Origin: Periconia sp. R9002
Taxonomy: Eukaryota > Ascomycota > Dothideomycetes > Pleosporales > Periconiaceae
Direction: 5' to 3'
DNA length: 42,581 bases
Assembly (NCBI GenBank): GCA_023627715.1
Contig: JAMAHW010000152.1
Location: forward strand, 1-42,581
The number at the start of each line of letters is the position of its first letter. The first letter of the stretch is position 1. Of this stretch, positions 11,562 to 21,780 are shown piece by piece. The notes beneath the pieces are model-generated. The model did not search any database and was not told where the DNA came from. It worked only from the letters and a program-made list of their open reading frames with translations. The position numbers were made by a program, and so were the translations under genes.

Positions 11562-12999
11562 TGTGCTATCAGAATGCAGTAGATGCGATAAAGTAGCAAG
11601 GCAGATATTCGAGAAATTCTCGTCTTGTATATACCATATGAAAGTGTGAGAATTCACATCCGCTTGCACTTGTATGCACCTTCAATAGCAGGTGTGACAT
11701 TTTGCATGTCAATGCGTAGACCGTTTCCTTTAGAGCGGAAGTGCACCACGGTCCAAAACTATGGTGATATACGCAGGGCGCTAAATAGCAAGTGCTTCAT
11801 AGGTTCGTAGTTACTGTGACAGGGATATCCCCAAGTCGTGATAGAGTGACACAAATATCACAGAATCTTGGCTAAGTTGATATCACAGAATCATGGTTAG
11901 GCTGATATCACAGAATCGTATTTAATTTGATATCACAGAACCGTCGCTACGCTGATACCACACAATCGTAGGTGATTAGGTCAATCACAAACACGTGGCT
12001 AGCTGACAGTGACACCAGATCCTATCCAGAGGATGTCACGAACTTTGCATTCAAGCCTCACATCTAGGGTATGTGACACTACCGGTTCACAATAAACACT
12101 GTAGCAGAATCTAAGAAAAAAGAAACCCCCCCCCCCTTCAATTATTTCCAAGCTACACCCGGTAGCACTGCCATGTATGATATCAATCAAGACAATGTCC
12201 AGCCATACGGTGACGACGAAGATTGTCTATTTCCACTCCCTCCAACAAAGCCGATCGAGTTGTCGAGATGTTATTCATTCTTCTGAGAATGGTTAGAGAA
12301 GAGTCTAAGGCAAAGAATCGGAATGCCCACCCAGCACAGCACGTCTTACTTGTTCTCAGGATTATGATGACTATATGGAGGGAATGCTGTGCCTTTTATA
12401 CCGTTGCCCTGTCAGGTTTCACACGAAGGCACCTTTCGTTTAGGGAGGAAACAAGTCAATAGTACGGCTGTTTGCGAATCGTGGGAAAGAAAAACAAAAC
12501 CCCAGACTCCAGTATAAAGAAAGAGATAAACCTAGGAAGATTATGCAGCATTTGGTTTGAGGCAAAGGTATTTGGATTACAAAACCTGCGCAAGATATAC
12601 ATTTCCCGTTTTCAGGAAACATATTGACGATCAACGCATGAGATTTCGATCGGGCAGTCATCCCTACACCGTATTGTGTGTCCAGTATTTGCTACATATA
12701 CTTTGTAATCTCCTTTAGTTCCAATGCATGATCATCGTGATAACCATGCCCAAATTCCTTTTTCAGTCCATATAGACAGAATCAGGACAGAGGAAGTCGA
12801 TGTTGTGCTTCGCAACAATAATCGTGAGCACGATAGAGAACATATATTCCCGTCCAGACACCAAAAAACCTAGTACAACACAAAAAATATGTTTTCCAAA
12901 CTCCCGCAAGTATACGCTAATGCCATTTCGCATCTTCGTTCATTCATATCAAGACAAAGAGGGTTTGCCTAGAGTGTAGAGTACAAGAATCCATGGATT
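11562..12999. other. Intergenic region between the DUF7770-like gene and sreA
   Basis: Contains the 25-bp tandem repeat (listed separately), a poly-C run near 12126-12136, and only short ORFs without family features. The part next to 13000 should hold the 3' UTR of sreA. Confidence 0.55.
11852..11976 (+). repeat. Five tandem copies of a 25-bp repeat
   Basis: The core TGATATCACAGAATC, or a close variant, recurs with an exact 25-bp period: the ATATCA element begins at 11855, 11880, 11905 and 11930, and a variant (ATACCA) at 11955. The last ten bases of each unit vary (for example TTGGCTAAGT, ATGGTTAGGC). Units 2 to 4 carry the self-complementary TGATATCA. The outer copies are the most degenerate. 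Confidence 0.9.
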
Positions 13000-14713
13000 T
13001 CAGTCGTCATCCAAATCTAACAGTTCCTTCTCTTTCCTCGCAAGTTCTTGTCGCATGGCCTCGGCTTCACGACGTAACCGCTCCTTTTTGCTAATTTTGT
13101 CTTCTTGCGAAGTGGTTGACAAGGGGGCGGGAGGAGCCGCGTTCGATGCCCACGGCAGTGCATTCGATAAAGCTGGGTCTATGTTGCTACGGCCCTCGTG
13201 CGCAGTACTGGTGGGATTGAGGAGTGATGAGATTGCATGTAAGCGATGAGGTACGGAACTCGTAGAGCCTGATGCTGAAGCCTGCTCATCTGGGTCAAAC
13301 GTGGCACTCAAGCTGCGTTTCCGAGGCGAAGGGAGGCCCATGTGAGTGACGGAAGGTGTATGAGAGCCGAGTCCACCTCCAGGTGGCTTTTCGCTGATGG
13401 CGTTGTAGTTGGTGAAGTCAACAGGAACCGGAATCTTGGCGGAAACAGAATATATCTCGCCGGACTCGATGGTAGGAGTTGGGTCTGGGGATGCCGAGGG
13501 CTCGAATGCAGGGGTTGAGGCAGTGTGAGGTTGAGGCGAGTAGCTGGCATTGGAAAGCGCTTGCGTACTGCCACCGGCAACATCGGCGGGTACTATACGT
13601 TTTCTGCGTTTAATTTCCTGCTTCTTCATCTCAACAGGTCGATGCGATCCGTGCAATTTGTAATAAAGGCCTGAAGAAGTTGGTCAGCTTCAGATCGACA
13701 ATGTTAACAAGCTAGCATGATGGGTAACATACCACAAGCATTACATATCGTGTGACCCGCCTCATCCCTTCTCCATAGAGGTGTCACTGTGGTCCCACAA
13801 TTTTGACATGCTTGTATGACACTTGTTACCGCGGGCTGTGGATTCTGTTGGTTTGATGGGGTTTCGGGTGTGCCGGAGGCATTATTTGCCTGAGCTAAGG
13901 CGAACTGAGCAGTTTTCGAAACTCGGTTGTTGAATGCAGGGCAACCGCTGCAGCCTTGTTGACCACCCATACCATTACATCTTCCACCACCAGGGCACGT
14001 CCCCGCAGCCCCGTGGTCGGCGGCGACGTAGGTTGCAACACGAGAGGAACAAGCCGGGACACCGGGGGATGTGCTTTCATTTTGACTCTGCGATGGTGCT
14101 GATGATGGCTGTAAAGGAACGATTGGTTGAGAAGGTGTATTGCGCTTAAGGTTTGTGGGCCGAGGTTGGGCCCGAGCCTTTAGGTACAAGCCGCAAGCAT
14201 TGCATATTGTCTCCCCGGCCGGTGAACGCCGCCATAATGGGGTTCTCGTTGTTCCGCAATTGCTTTTTCCCAGTTAGCAGCGCGAAATTAAGACAGGCAA
14301 ATAACAAAGAGAGAATAGATGGGAGTAACGCACCTGCAGACTTGACCTGTTATGGCGGCGTTACCGCCGTTCATGCTGGGAGGGGGGAGAGAAGATGGAG
14401 TGTTTGGGCGTAATGGTTGCTCTGGCTGTTCAGTTGCGCGTAGGCGTAACGTATCTTCCAGAGAATGATATATTTCGGGGGATTTCCCGGGGGAAGTGGC
14501 GGTGGCGGCGGACGTAGAAGCAGGAGCAGGAGCAGGCGACTTATTCGCTGGAGGTGAAGCAGTCCGTGGCGTATGAGGCTCTTGAGCGCGATTTAGTTGG
14601 CTGAGTTGCTCCGCCATTTCTACTTCTTCTCGGCTAGGTTCTCTGGAAAGCTGGTGGGGATGTGTGGGAGTGGGAGCCAACGAGGTCCCCCCACGCCCGG
14701 AAGGAGCGCCCAT
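13000..14713 (-). CDS. sreA: SreA-type GATA factor, iron-responsive repressor of siderophore synthesis
   Basis: Spliced CDS of 526 aa: exon 1 14334-14713, exon 2 13733-14262, exon 3 13000-13670, with introns of 71 and 62 nt (GTGCGT...AAAAAG and GTATGT...CTTCAG). It has two C-x2-C-x17-C-x2-C GATA fingers: C126/C129/C147/C150 and C279/C282/C300/C303. Between them lies the Cys-rich linker C216-x5-C222-x8-C231-x2-C234 found in SREA, SRE, SREP and Urbs1 repressors, where it senses iron. The second finger is followed by the basic tail [12 protein letters not shown]. The C-terminus is a predicted coiled coil (about 490-523, [23 protein letters not shown]) conserved in the family. An in-frame TAA lies just upstream of the ATG at 14713, which fixes the start unless there is a 5' intron. 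The family represses siderophore and high-affinity iron uptake genes in iron-replete cells. Confidence 0.95.
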
Positions 14714-15077
14714 GAGTGATGGCTTCCTTCTCTTTATTTAGGGACGACGATTCAGTCGGTAGATAGCTTTCAGGTGGTTGAGTCGAAATATGCCAAGAAG
14801 GTAAGCGGCGTAGAGCGGAAGCGGAAAAGCAGAGGTGTAGTTTTCTACAATGAAACACTCGAGTGAAAGAGTTGATGCCTTGTATATCTTTGGTTCGCAG
14901 GATGGGTGGAAATAAATGTGGGAAACGAGGTGCTATATTACCAATAGATGGGTGGCGTTGAAGTGATGTCCAAGACAGAAAAGTCGGCGGTGGGAGGGGG
15001 CAATCTGGTCGGAAGTCTACTGGATCCGGGGAAGGTCGTGCATGTTCCGACAACACGAGACGGCGGGATGTTGCAGG

Positions 15078-15086
15078 ATCTGATAG
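15078..15086 (+). promoter_or_regulatory. Near-consensus SreA site
   Basis: ATCTGATAG matches eight of nine positions of the published SreA/SRE consensus ATCWGATAA. It lies about 365 bp upstream of the sreA start codon. Confidence 0.35.
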
Positions 15087-15222
15087 AACACAAGTGATGT
15101 ATGCTGCTGTATCTCCTTCTGCTAGTATGTGGGGCCTGTATTGCTTGTCTTTATCTGTGCTCGTCTGTACTGTTGTGGTGGTGATGCGTAACCAGGCGGT
15201 TGCGAAAGTCCAAAAGCTCCGA

Positions 15223-15241
15223 CCAATCACTGCTGACGTAA
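15223..15241 (+). promoter_or_regulatory. CCAAT box followed by a bZIP-type TGACGTAA
   Basis: CCAAT at 15223-15227 is followed six bases later by TGACGTAA at 15234-15241, about 510 bp upstream of the sreA start. The CCAAT-binding complex with the bZIP factor HapX is known to regulate sreA in Aspergillus, so the composite arrangement is suggestive. The spacing was not checked against the exact HapX code, and the site could also belong to another transcript. Confidence 0.4.
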
Positions 15242-15319
15242 AGGTAAGCAGACTAATCAGGCATAGCCCAGATCTGCTTCCCTGTCACTCCACATGAGAC
15301 TCGGCTGTTCTCGAACAAC

Positions 15320-15328
15320 ATCAGATAA
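15320..15328 (+). promoter_or_regulatory. Perfect SreA consensus site ATCAGATAA
   Basis: ATCAGATAA fits the SreA consensus ATCWGATAA at all nine positions. It lies about 607 bp upstream of the sreA start codon, consistent with autoregulation, but a single nine-base match can occur by chance in a window of this size. Confidence 0.45.
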
Positions 15329-16090
15329 ATTTGGATGACACGACATACGGGATGCCATAAATGCAACGCATGTCATCCATCACAAGCACACCTCAAAATC
15401 TACTATCAAGAATCTCTGGCGTAATTTTGAACATATCCATGTATTTGTTCCACAATGATGAACGCATGTGTTTGAGTTTGAATCAGCGAAGAATGATGCA
15501 TAGATTCAAATGTTGTTGAGGTATGCTCCCTAGGTAAACACGGAACACAAGCAGTATGATACAATTGTTGCACATGTAAGGGAAGTGAGTAAATAGATGC
15601 AAGCAAAAATCTCACCCAGAGACTGCCTAGGTACCTCACGCCGTATATGATAGACAGCTCATCCTCTGGAAATGAGGATGGCAGGCGGTTTGCACCATGT
15701 TTCCATCAATGCCAGTATAAGCTAAATGTATTCAACGTACACAATATCACCTACTACATAAGTGGGTACATTCTCTCCACCGCGATCAAAATACTTCCAG
15801 AAAATCTGACACCATGGGCACAGAGCCGACCTCCTGTCCTGGTCTAATGGTGATCCCCTTGTGGATCAGCCTACCCAAAACAATCAATGATACAATATGC
15901 TAACAAAATCGGCACCACCACCGATCTTCCCAGAGAAGAACCTATAGGTTAACACAAGATTGTGTACACGAACAGCACAAGAAACGCAGCCTCATTTAGT
16001 CCTGCCTCAGCGAACTCCAGACCCAACCAGAAGCCTTCCTTTGACCTGAGGAATCATTGTGCGGCATCCCCAGCGCTTGCAATCTGGTGT

Positions 16091-16964
16091 TTACACCTGC
16101 TCGGCGCCCCACCCGGCATCGGCATCGCGCATGTTGGCGGGAGGTTCGATGGACGGAATCCACTCTAGGACCACGTATGCGACACCGACGAATCCAACGA
16201 GGGTACCGGGAAGGATGCGCCACCAGCCGGAGCCCACGGCGACGGATCCAATGAAGATATAAACTGCATGTTGCGTAAGAATACGAAATGGGTGTAGACG
16301 GCGGAGCAGACTCACAGATACCACGGCCGAGGAAAGAAAACATGAAAGAAGCATATCGGGCAACCTGTTGAGGGATTTGAAACTCTAATAAGCAAGGTCA
16401 GTGTATGCCCCGGACTTTTACAACAGCCCTGTAGCTGGAGGTACGAACCGAGTAATGCGGTAGCTGAGCGGGTGTTAGCCTTGTCTTCGTCAATTGAGGG
16501 ATGTATAGAGCCCTTACCAGCACCGAATATGATCAAGTAAACACCAAGGATGATCGATGAGCTATGATACCGGTCAGTATTCCTGCCCACTCATCGACGC
16601 CAGACCTTGTGCCACCGGCGCATCAATCGAACAAGTCGTATCGAGAAATTCATTGCCCGGTGCCCTTATCTTCCAGCGGTCATTGGTCGCGATTATTTTC
16701 GGAGCTGGGATATACATGTGTCTGCTCGCCAGGACCCGCAATTCGTACGTCTCGATTCGATGCGGCCAGGCAGACAGGAATGCGCTGGGGAAACTCACAA
16801 GCCATCAAAGCCGATGAACTTGGTGACACCACCGAGGACCATGAACACGGCAACGGCGACGTTCACAATGCGACTAGCGACGATAATTAGCCTTGAATGC
16901 GTTTCTCTCTCGTCGCTCTTGGACGAATGAACTGGGTCGCTTACAATATGTCTGAGAAGTCCAT
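16091..16964 (-). CDS. tvp15: TVP15-like Golgi membrane protein (COPI-associated)
   Basis: Spliced CDS of 131 aa in six exons: 16945-16964, 16799-16873, 16518-16561, 16449-16463, 16316-16384 and 16091-16263. Introns are 71, 237, 54, 64 and 52 nt, all GT-AG. The assembled protein reads MDFSDIFRIVNVAVAVFMVL, then a second hydrophobic segment (SSIILGVYLIIFGAATALL), then EFQIPQQVARYASFMFSFLGRGIF, a third and fourth segment, and ends in SIEPPANMRDADAGWGAEQV. That is the four-helix layout and conserved tail of fungal TVP15/COPI-associated proteins, found in late-Golgi vesicles. Exon 4 has only 15 nt and is needed to write TALLE. Intron 3 is 54 nt and open in frame, so its retention would add 18 residues. 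The gene is divergent from the phosphoesterase. Confidence 0.88.
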
Positions 16965-17493
16965 TGCGGCGGACTGGTCTGAGAGATGTGGGAACCGCAC
17001 TTTGTCTGATTTCCGGAAAGCAAAATGGAGATAGAAGAAGGAGGCAGGTTCGATGGCGACGCTGCGGTGTTGGAGGAGTAGATGGGTGTCAGATGCGATG
17101 ATTGATTTCACAAACGTCGTTTGAAGTTGGAACACCTTGGCTTGTTGGAGCTGCCTAACTACCAGCGGCCGCGCTGGCGTAACCTGGTCATAGCGTCTCG
17201 CTTACGCCTGTCAATCGGACAACCAGTAGGGGCATCGAGTTTTGAGTACGAATACAGTAATGGTAAATCATAAAGGTAGTGGTATCTTAATTTTTTAAAA
17301 TCTCTAGCTATTAGAATAGAGTACAGTGTTTGTTCCTCACTTTTTGCAGTTATCTTCAAACCTTAGAGTAAACAGTGGCAGATGTATCGTAGTATTTATA
17401 CTGCCGCCTAATGTTGGTGGTTATGTAGTGCGGCTGTCCCACCACCATTATCACGACCACCTTCCACAGCAATCAGAAAGAGCCCGGTTGTGA
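16965..17493. promoter_or_regulatory. Divergent promoter region of TVP15 and the phosphoesterase
   Basis: A 529-bp gap lies between two start codons on opposite strands. The short ORFs inside have no family features. No unambiguous TATA box or known operator was identified; 17240-17400 is AT-rich. Confidence 0.5.
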
Positions 17494-18294
17494 ATGGCGC
17501 TACAGATCCTCTCAGACCTCCATCTCGAGGCCCCGAAAGCGTACGACACGTTTGAAATAGTCCCTAAAGCACCTTACCTGGCACTGCTTGGTGACATTGG
17601 GAATGTCACCAAACACAAAGACGACTTTGTTGCCTTTCTCACGCGACAGCTTTCGCAATTCCAGGCTGTGCTGTTCGTCCCTGGCAATCATGAAGTCTAC
17701 GATTCGGCATGGCCTGAGACCCTCGACATCCTCCGCGCCTTCGAGCACCAAGTTCAAGGAGACGATTCGCTGGGGAGATTTTGCCTACTCGACCGCGCCA
17801 TCTTCGAACTGCCAGAGGCCAACATCACGGTACTAGGCTGCAGCCTCTTCTCTTCTGTCCCGCCGGAGGCTGAACAGGCGGTAAGCTTCGGATTGAATGA
17901 CTTTTTCCAAATAAAAGATTGGGATGTGGCCGCGCACAATAAAGCACACATCCGAGATATCGCCTGGCTCAATGCTGAAGTCGTTCGTCTTGATAAAGAG
18001 AGCACTAATGTAGTTATTCTTTCGCATTGGAGCCCTTCCATAGATGCTCGATCGATGGATCCAAGGCATAGTACAAGCTCAATCACGAGCGCCTTCTCGA
18101 CGGACTTGTCTGACCAGCTCTGCTTCACGAGCAAAAATGTCAGACTCTGGGCATTTGGGCACACGCATTACAACTGCGACTTTGTGGTTAAGAGGAAAGG
18201 ACACGCTGGATCACTAAGGCTGCTTACAAACCAAAGAGGTTATTATTTCGCCCAAGCTGAAGGTTTTGACGGTGAGAAGGTACTTGAGCTATGA
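17494..18294 (+). CDS. Calcineurin-like metallophosphoesterase
   Basis: Single-exon CDS of 266 aa. The five metallophosphoesterase motifs appear in order: DLH (D8, H10), GDIGN (D34, N37), GNHE (N65, H66, E67), SHWSP (H178) and GHTHYN (H223, H225). These ligands bind a di-metal centre that hydrolyses phosphoesters. No signal peptide or membrane segment is seen, so a soluble intracellular enzyme is likely. It resembles the Ser/Thr-phosphatase-superfamily proteins common in fungi, but its substrate (protein, nucleotide or other phosphoester) cannot be inferred. The length is normal for a stand-alone domain. It is divergent from TVP15. Confidence 0.9.
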   Translation: MALQILSDLHLEAPKAYDTFEIVPKAPYLALLGDIGNVTKHKDDFVAFLTRQLSQFQAVLFVPGNHEVYDSAWPETLDILRAFEHQVQGDDSLGRFCLLDRAIFELPEANITVLGCSLFSSVPPEAEQAVSFGLNDFFQIKDWDVAAHNKAHIRDIAWLNAEVVRLDKESTNVVILSHWSPSIDARSMDPRHSTSSITSAFSTDLSDQLCFTSKNVRLWAFGHTHYNCDFVVKRKGHAGSLRLLTNQRGYYFAQAEGFDGEKVLEL

Positions 18295-19176
18295 TCGAGA
18301 TTCTCCCGAGGATCATTTGGCCAATCTTCTTGATTAACGTGTGTATTTGGGTTATATTATGTAGAGAGTCGTCGAACTTGCTATAGATCAAACCAAAACA
18401 ACTATTAGTAACTTTGCTCAAACATTTGTATTAGCAAAATAACAAGTGAACTGCAAATGAGCAAATTGCAGCCAAAATATCTTTAAGCTGTGTCGCCGCA
18501 GCCAGCATATATGGAGACTAGGTATTGCGCGTTAGGAAGTGGTTCACTGGTCTGAGAGAGAAAACATTACATTTATAGTTCCCCTTTCGGGAATGTATTT
18601 CCAGAAGGCTAGACCGCAGATAACAGCAACCCCGGTATTTTAGTATTCTCTAGGGGTCTTAAGTATAGCAAGCACTTGAACGGCGCTTATCGCGGTTGGG
18701 ATTGTCATGATAGTTTGATAGATTTATTCGACGCACCTAGATTTTCTCCCTTCATTGATTGCTAGCAAATAGCTAGTATGAGGTGAAGAAAACACCCACC
18801 ATGTACATATTAGAGCTGTATTTCGATATCTGAATACATTAGTTTCTTTCTCGTTCACCCAGTTTCTCACAGCGGTCACTTCAAGCTCGTTTAGAGAACA
18901 CATTGTTGGTGATGGCTTAAGCAAAGACAGGACTGGTAAGTAAGTAAAGGTTCAGATGGATGACTTGCCCGATGGTTTCCAGCATTAAAAGGGTTCTCGT
19001 AGCGTTTCATATTGTAGCAGGAGGCGGCGTATGAGCATGGCGGCAATGCACAATAGGGTTCCTGTGGTGCTGGGCGTCAGGAATTTTTGGCGGCAAAAGA
19101 TGTATTTTGGGAGGTGAAGAACCAAAGTAAGCAAGCAGAAGTACTCGAAGATGTTGGACGTCAAGTAAGTCGTATC
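18295..19176. other. AT-rich intergenic region
   Basis: No gene is seen in 880 bp between the phosphoesterase and the broken 2EXR gene. Only ORFs of about 65 codons without features occur. The sequence is AT-richer than the flanking genes. Confidence 0.55.
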
Positions 19177-19745
19177 CTACGTCCGGCCAATGCTTTTAGC
19201 GATATTTGCGAAGCGAGTAGCAGCCTCAAGATCCAGAGGCTTGCGGACGGCGTGAGAAGTACCGATCCATTCGCCTTGTTGAATAATGATGGTTCGAAGC
19301 ATCGGGCAGAGCGCCGCCAAACGTTGACATGTTCGAGCAAGTCTATCGAATCGGTACCACGACAGACCAACGTGCTCCATTCTAGAAAGCTCCTCCGCAC
19401 CAAGGCTGTCAAGAGCCATTGACACGTCAGAATCAATACCGAGATACACAAGAGTAGTCTTAGGATTGACCCAATGGATGCCATTATTCGCACCGAGGAC
19501 GAACTTGAGGCTAGATCGTTTCAGTACCCGCTGAGCGTCCCTGCAAGACAGGCCTGGCAAAGAAGGCGCATGTCCTATATAAAACCCATGCTGAAAGGGA
19601 CACGATTTGTATCAGAACGACTGTCTTCAGCGCTGCTGTAAATAGCCGCCCAGACTGCCCATGTTGAAAGGGCTTGTTCCCATATGAGGAGCCGCAGTTC
19701 TGTGGGAAGTGCGCCAAAGTAGGCGAAAATCCTGCCAGTGCACAT
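19177..19745 (-). pseudogene. Frameshifted 2EXR-type protein gene
   Basis: An ATG at 19745 opens 57 codons (to the TAG at 19575-19577) with the N-terminal 2EXR hallmark FGALPTELRLLIWEQAL. The rest of the domain continues in another frame from about 19577 to the stop at 19177: LPGLSCRDAQRVLKRSS, then WVNPKTTLVYLG, the typical second half. The two halves would join cleanly if the TATATA-like sequence at the junction were two bases shorter (…GFI / GHAPSL…). I found no GT-AG intron with the right phase that keeps both halves; a phase-0 pair (GTCTGG...TTTCAG) exists but would remove about 22 residues of the domain. So this is either a dinucleotide-insertion pseudogene or an assembly error. The family is fungal and mostly uncharacterised. 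Confidence 0.65.
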
Positions 19746-20168
19746 GCGTCTAATAATTTTCTAGGGGATACAGAAGGACAAGGCACACGCTTCGATACCG
19801 GATTCTCGGGCCGTCGTTGAAGATGCTGGTGAGTGATTGAGCCTGCTATCATGGAATAGGGAAGCGCAAAGGCGAAGGAAGAGGGGTCCTGCTAGAATGC
19901 CTATAACGCGGTTACAAAGTTAGTTAAATGCAACCAGGGTAGTTACAGTATATGCTCAGTGTCTCAATACGCCACGCTACGTGGTGTCTCGATAGGAAAA
20001 GACTCTGTGCCTGGAGTTCAACCATGCGACATATCATAGAAGCCAAATAATCAGAAACTCTATATTCTGTAAGACTTAAAATTCTTGGGTTTCCTATGAT
20101 ACATCTTTCCATTGAGTGCAGCATGAGTTACAGCATAATTATGCTCTTGGTATATACCGAGCTGTAGG
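19746..20168. other. Short intergenic region
   Basis: No gene is supported. The open frame that begins at an ATG at 19852 runs into the 2EXR region in the wrong frame and could not be spliced to it in phase. Confidence 0.5.
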
Positions 20169-21780
20169 TTACGTTACAGCATGCATAGAGTGCCTCTGTT
20201 TCTTGTGGATCGCCTCAATGATTTGGAGACTCGTGGCGACCTCCGCGCAGGAGTATACCTCTTTGCCTGAGCCATCCACCCTGAACCTGTGGGCCTTGGT
20301 ATTCTCCACCCGCTTTTCTTCCGAGAATGTCGATTCTCCCACTTGACGATAATTGAAAACCACTTCGCATCGAAAGCAGTTCAGGGCAATAGTTAAATCC
20401 TGCTTGATTGAGACACCCAAGTTTTTACTTCTATCCAGGGCTCGCCCTAGATTGGTCTTTCTAAACTTGCTGATAAGTTCTTTGCGGTTGACTTTCTTGA
20501 CGGAGAGCTTGAAGTCTTCTTCGGCTATCCACTCATTTGCTTGTGTCATCAAGTGAATATAGTCTCCAAGTTCAATCTTCCGGTTCTCTTTGAGTAAATC
20601 TTGGGCTCCTTCCAGTTTATGTAGCCTGGATGCGGTGGATCCTACAACCCATCCGTTGAGATCTTCACTTATTGTGACATGATGCATCGCTGGTGTTCCC
20701 GACCAAGGCTCTCTAGATTTTTGAGTTTCAAATTTCTCAAACTGTAACCTACCGCTTTTGTTGTCTGGAGCGAAATTGATGCCGAGAAAATCTTTAGGGT
20801 TACCTTGCCTAAAATTAGTATTCTTATTCACTCGAACCTTGTATTTGGAGATGACTTACGTAACTTATCCAGATTTTCTTCGCTAGGTGCATACTTGTCT
20901 GCCAGCGCAATGGCAATAAGAACAGTTTCAGGCGCTCGGAGAGGGATCGAATCTGAAACTTCGACGAAGTCTCCCATCTCTGGCCTGAATCTCAGGAAGT
21001 TTAGAAGAGAGTTGACGGATGTCTGAGCTGCTTCAAACATCTCATAGTAAGTTACAGGATCGGTAGAACCTTGCTTGCTAAATGAATCTCGATTCACTAT
21101 AGTAATAGTTAGAATGATTCAGTAAGAAAAATGGAAGCAAAGCGATTGGAATGCCTCCAAACTATGTCAGAAATCTTTTCAACCTGTATATACATACTTC
21201 CTGTAGGCGTAAAAGGCTCATCTCGTATCATTTCTACCTTATCTTGAAGGGTAGATAACCGTTTCCGCAAGATAGCTCGGGTTCTCCAGGCAACCGCATT
21301 TAGTAGTTCCTTGTTGAGGACTGATAATTTTTGGTTCTGATGCTTCAGGAACTGGTTCACTATAACGTCATAGTTGTCCGAGATGAACAAAATTGATATC
21401 AGACTATGAGCCGTTTCGTCGAGATCGATACCAGCGGGTAGGCCACTTGATTCGAAAAAATTCTCTCCTTCGGACTCATCCTTGGGCTTATCTTCGAACC
21501 AATCGTCGGGCTCATTGAACGCATCCTTGTGCTTATATTTGAACCCATCGTCGGGCTCATCGAACGCATCCTCAGGCCCATCTTTGGACTCATCTTCGGA
21601 CTCATCCTCGGATTCATCTTCCAACTCTTGATCAGAGTTTTCGTCATGCCCAGGGTCATATTCAGAATGGTATTGTTCCACTCTTTCAACATTTCGATCC
21701 CATAACGTATGATGATATGCCGCTAGGTCGATATTATCATCGGGTTTTCCTGGTTTGGACTCCGGTTGAGGCTTTGACAT
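20169..21780 (-). CDS. Hypothetical protein with acidic repeats
   Basis: Spliced model of 484 aa: exon 1 21198-21780, exon 2 20865-21096, exon 3 20169-20808. I start at the ATG at 21780 (MSKPQPESKP); the frame is open above it, but without another ATG. Intron 1 (101 nt) has GTATGT, a CTAAC branch site and TATAG. Intron 2 (56 nt) needs the donor GTTACG; the nicer GTAAGT five bases further gives the wrong phase. Residues about 45-110 are very acidic (SEDESEDESEDE-like) and contain two 15-residue repeats at 71-85 and 86-100 (DAFDEPDDGFKYKHK, DAFNEPDDWFEDKPK). The rest is mixed alpha/beta in appearance, ends in EVATSLQIIEAIHKKQR, and lacks membrane segments or a signal peptide. I do not recognise the family. 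The long exon 3 frame argues for a real gene; splice 2 is the weak point. Confidence 0.6.

Larger units (their letters stand above)
14714..16090. other. sreA promoter side and 3' flank of TVP15
   Basis: No convincing gene is seen. The 198-codon ORF on the - strand (14634-15230) overlaps the sreA start in another frame and has no domain features. The part up to about 15350 holds the iron-regulatory-like sites listed separately; the part from about 15400 to 16090 should contain the 3' UTR of TVP15. Confidence 0.55.

Noticed and set aside
11855..11976. CRISPR-like array
   Set aside because: The repeat-plus-variable pattern superficially resembles CRISPR, but the unit is only 25 bp in total with a 10-bp variable part, there are no cas genes, and the genome is eukaryotic.
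14634..15230. 198-codon ORF overlapping the sreA start
   Set aside because: A different frame from sreA, no domain features, and it overlaps the first codons of a clear gene.
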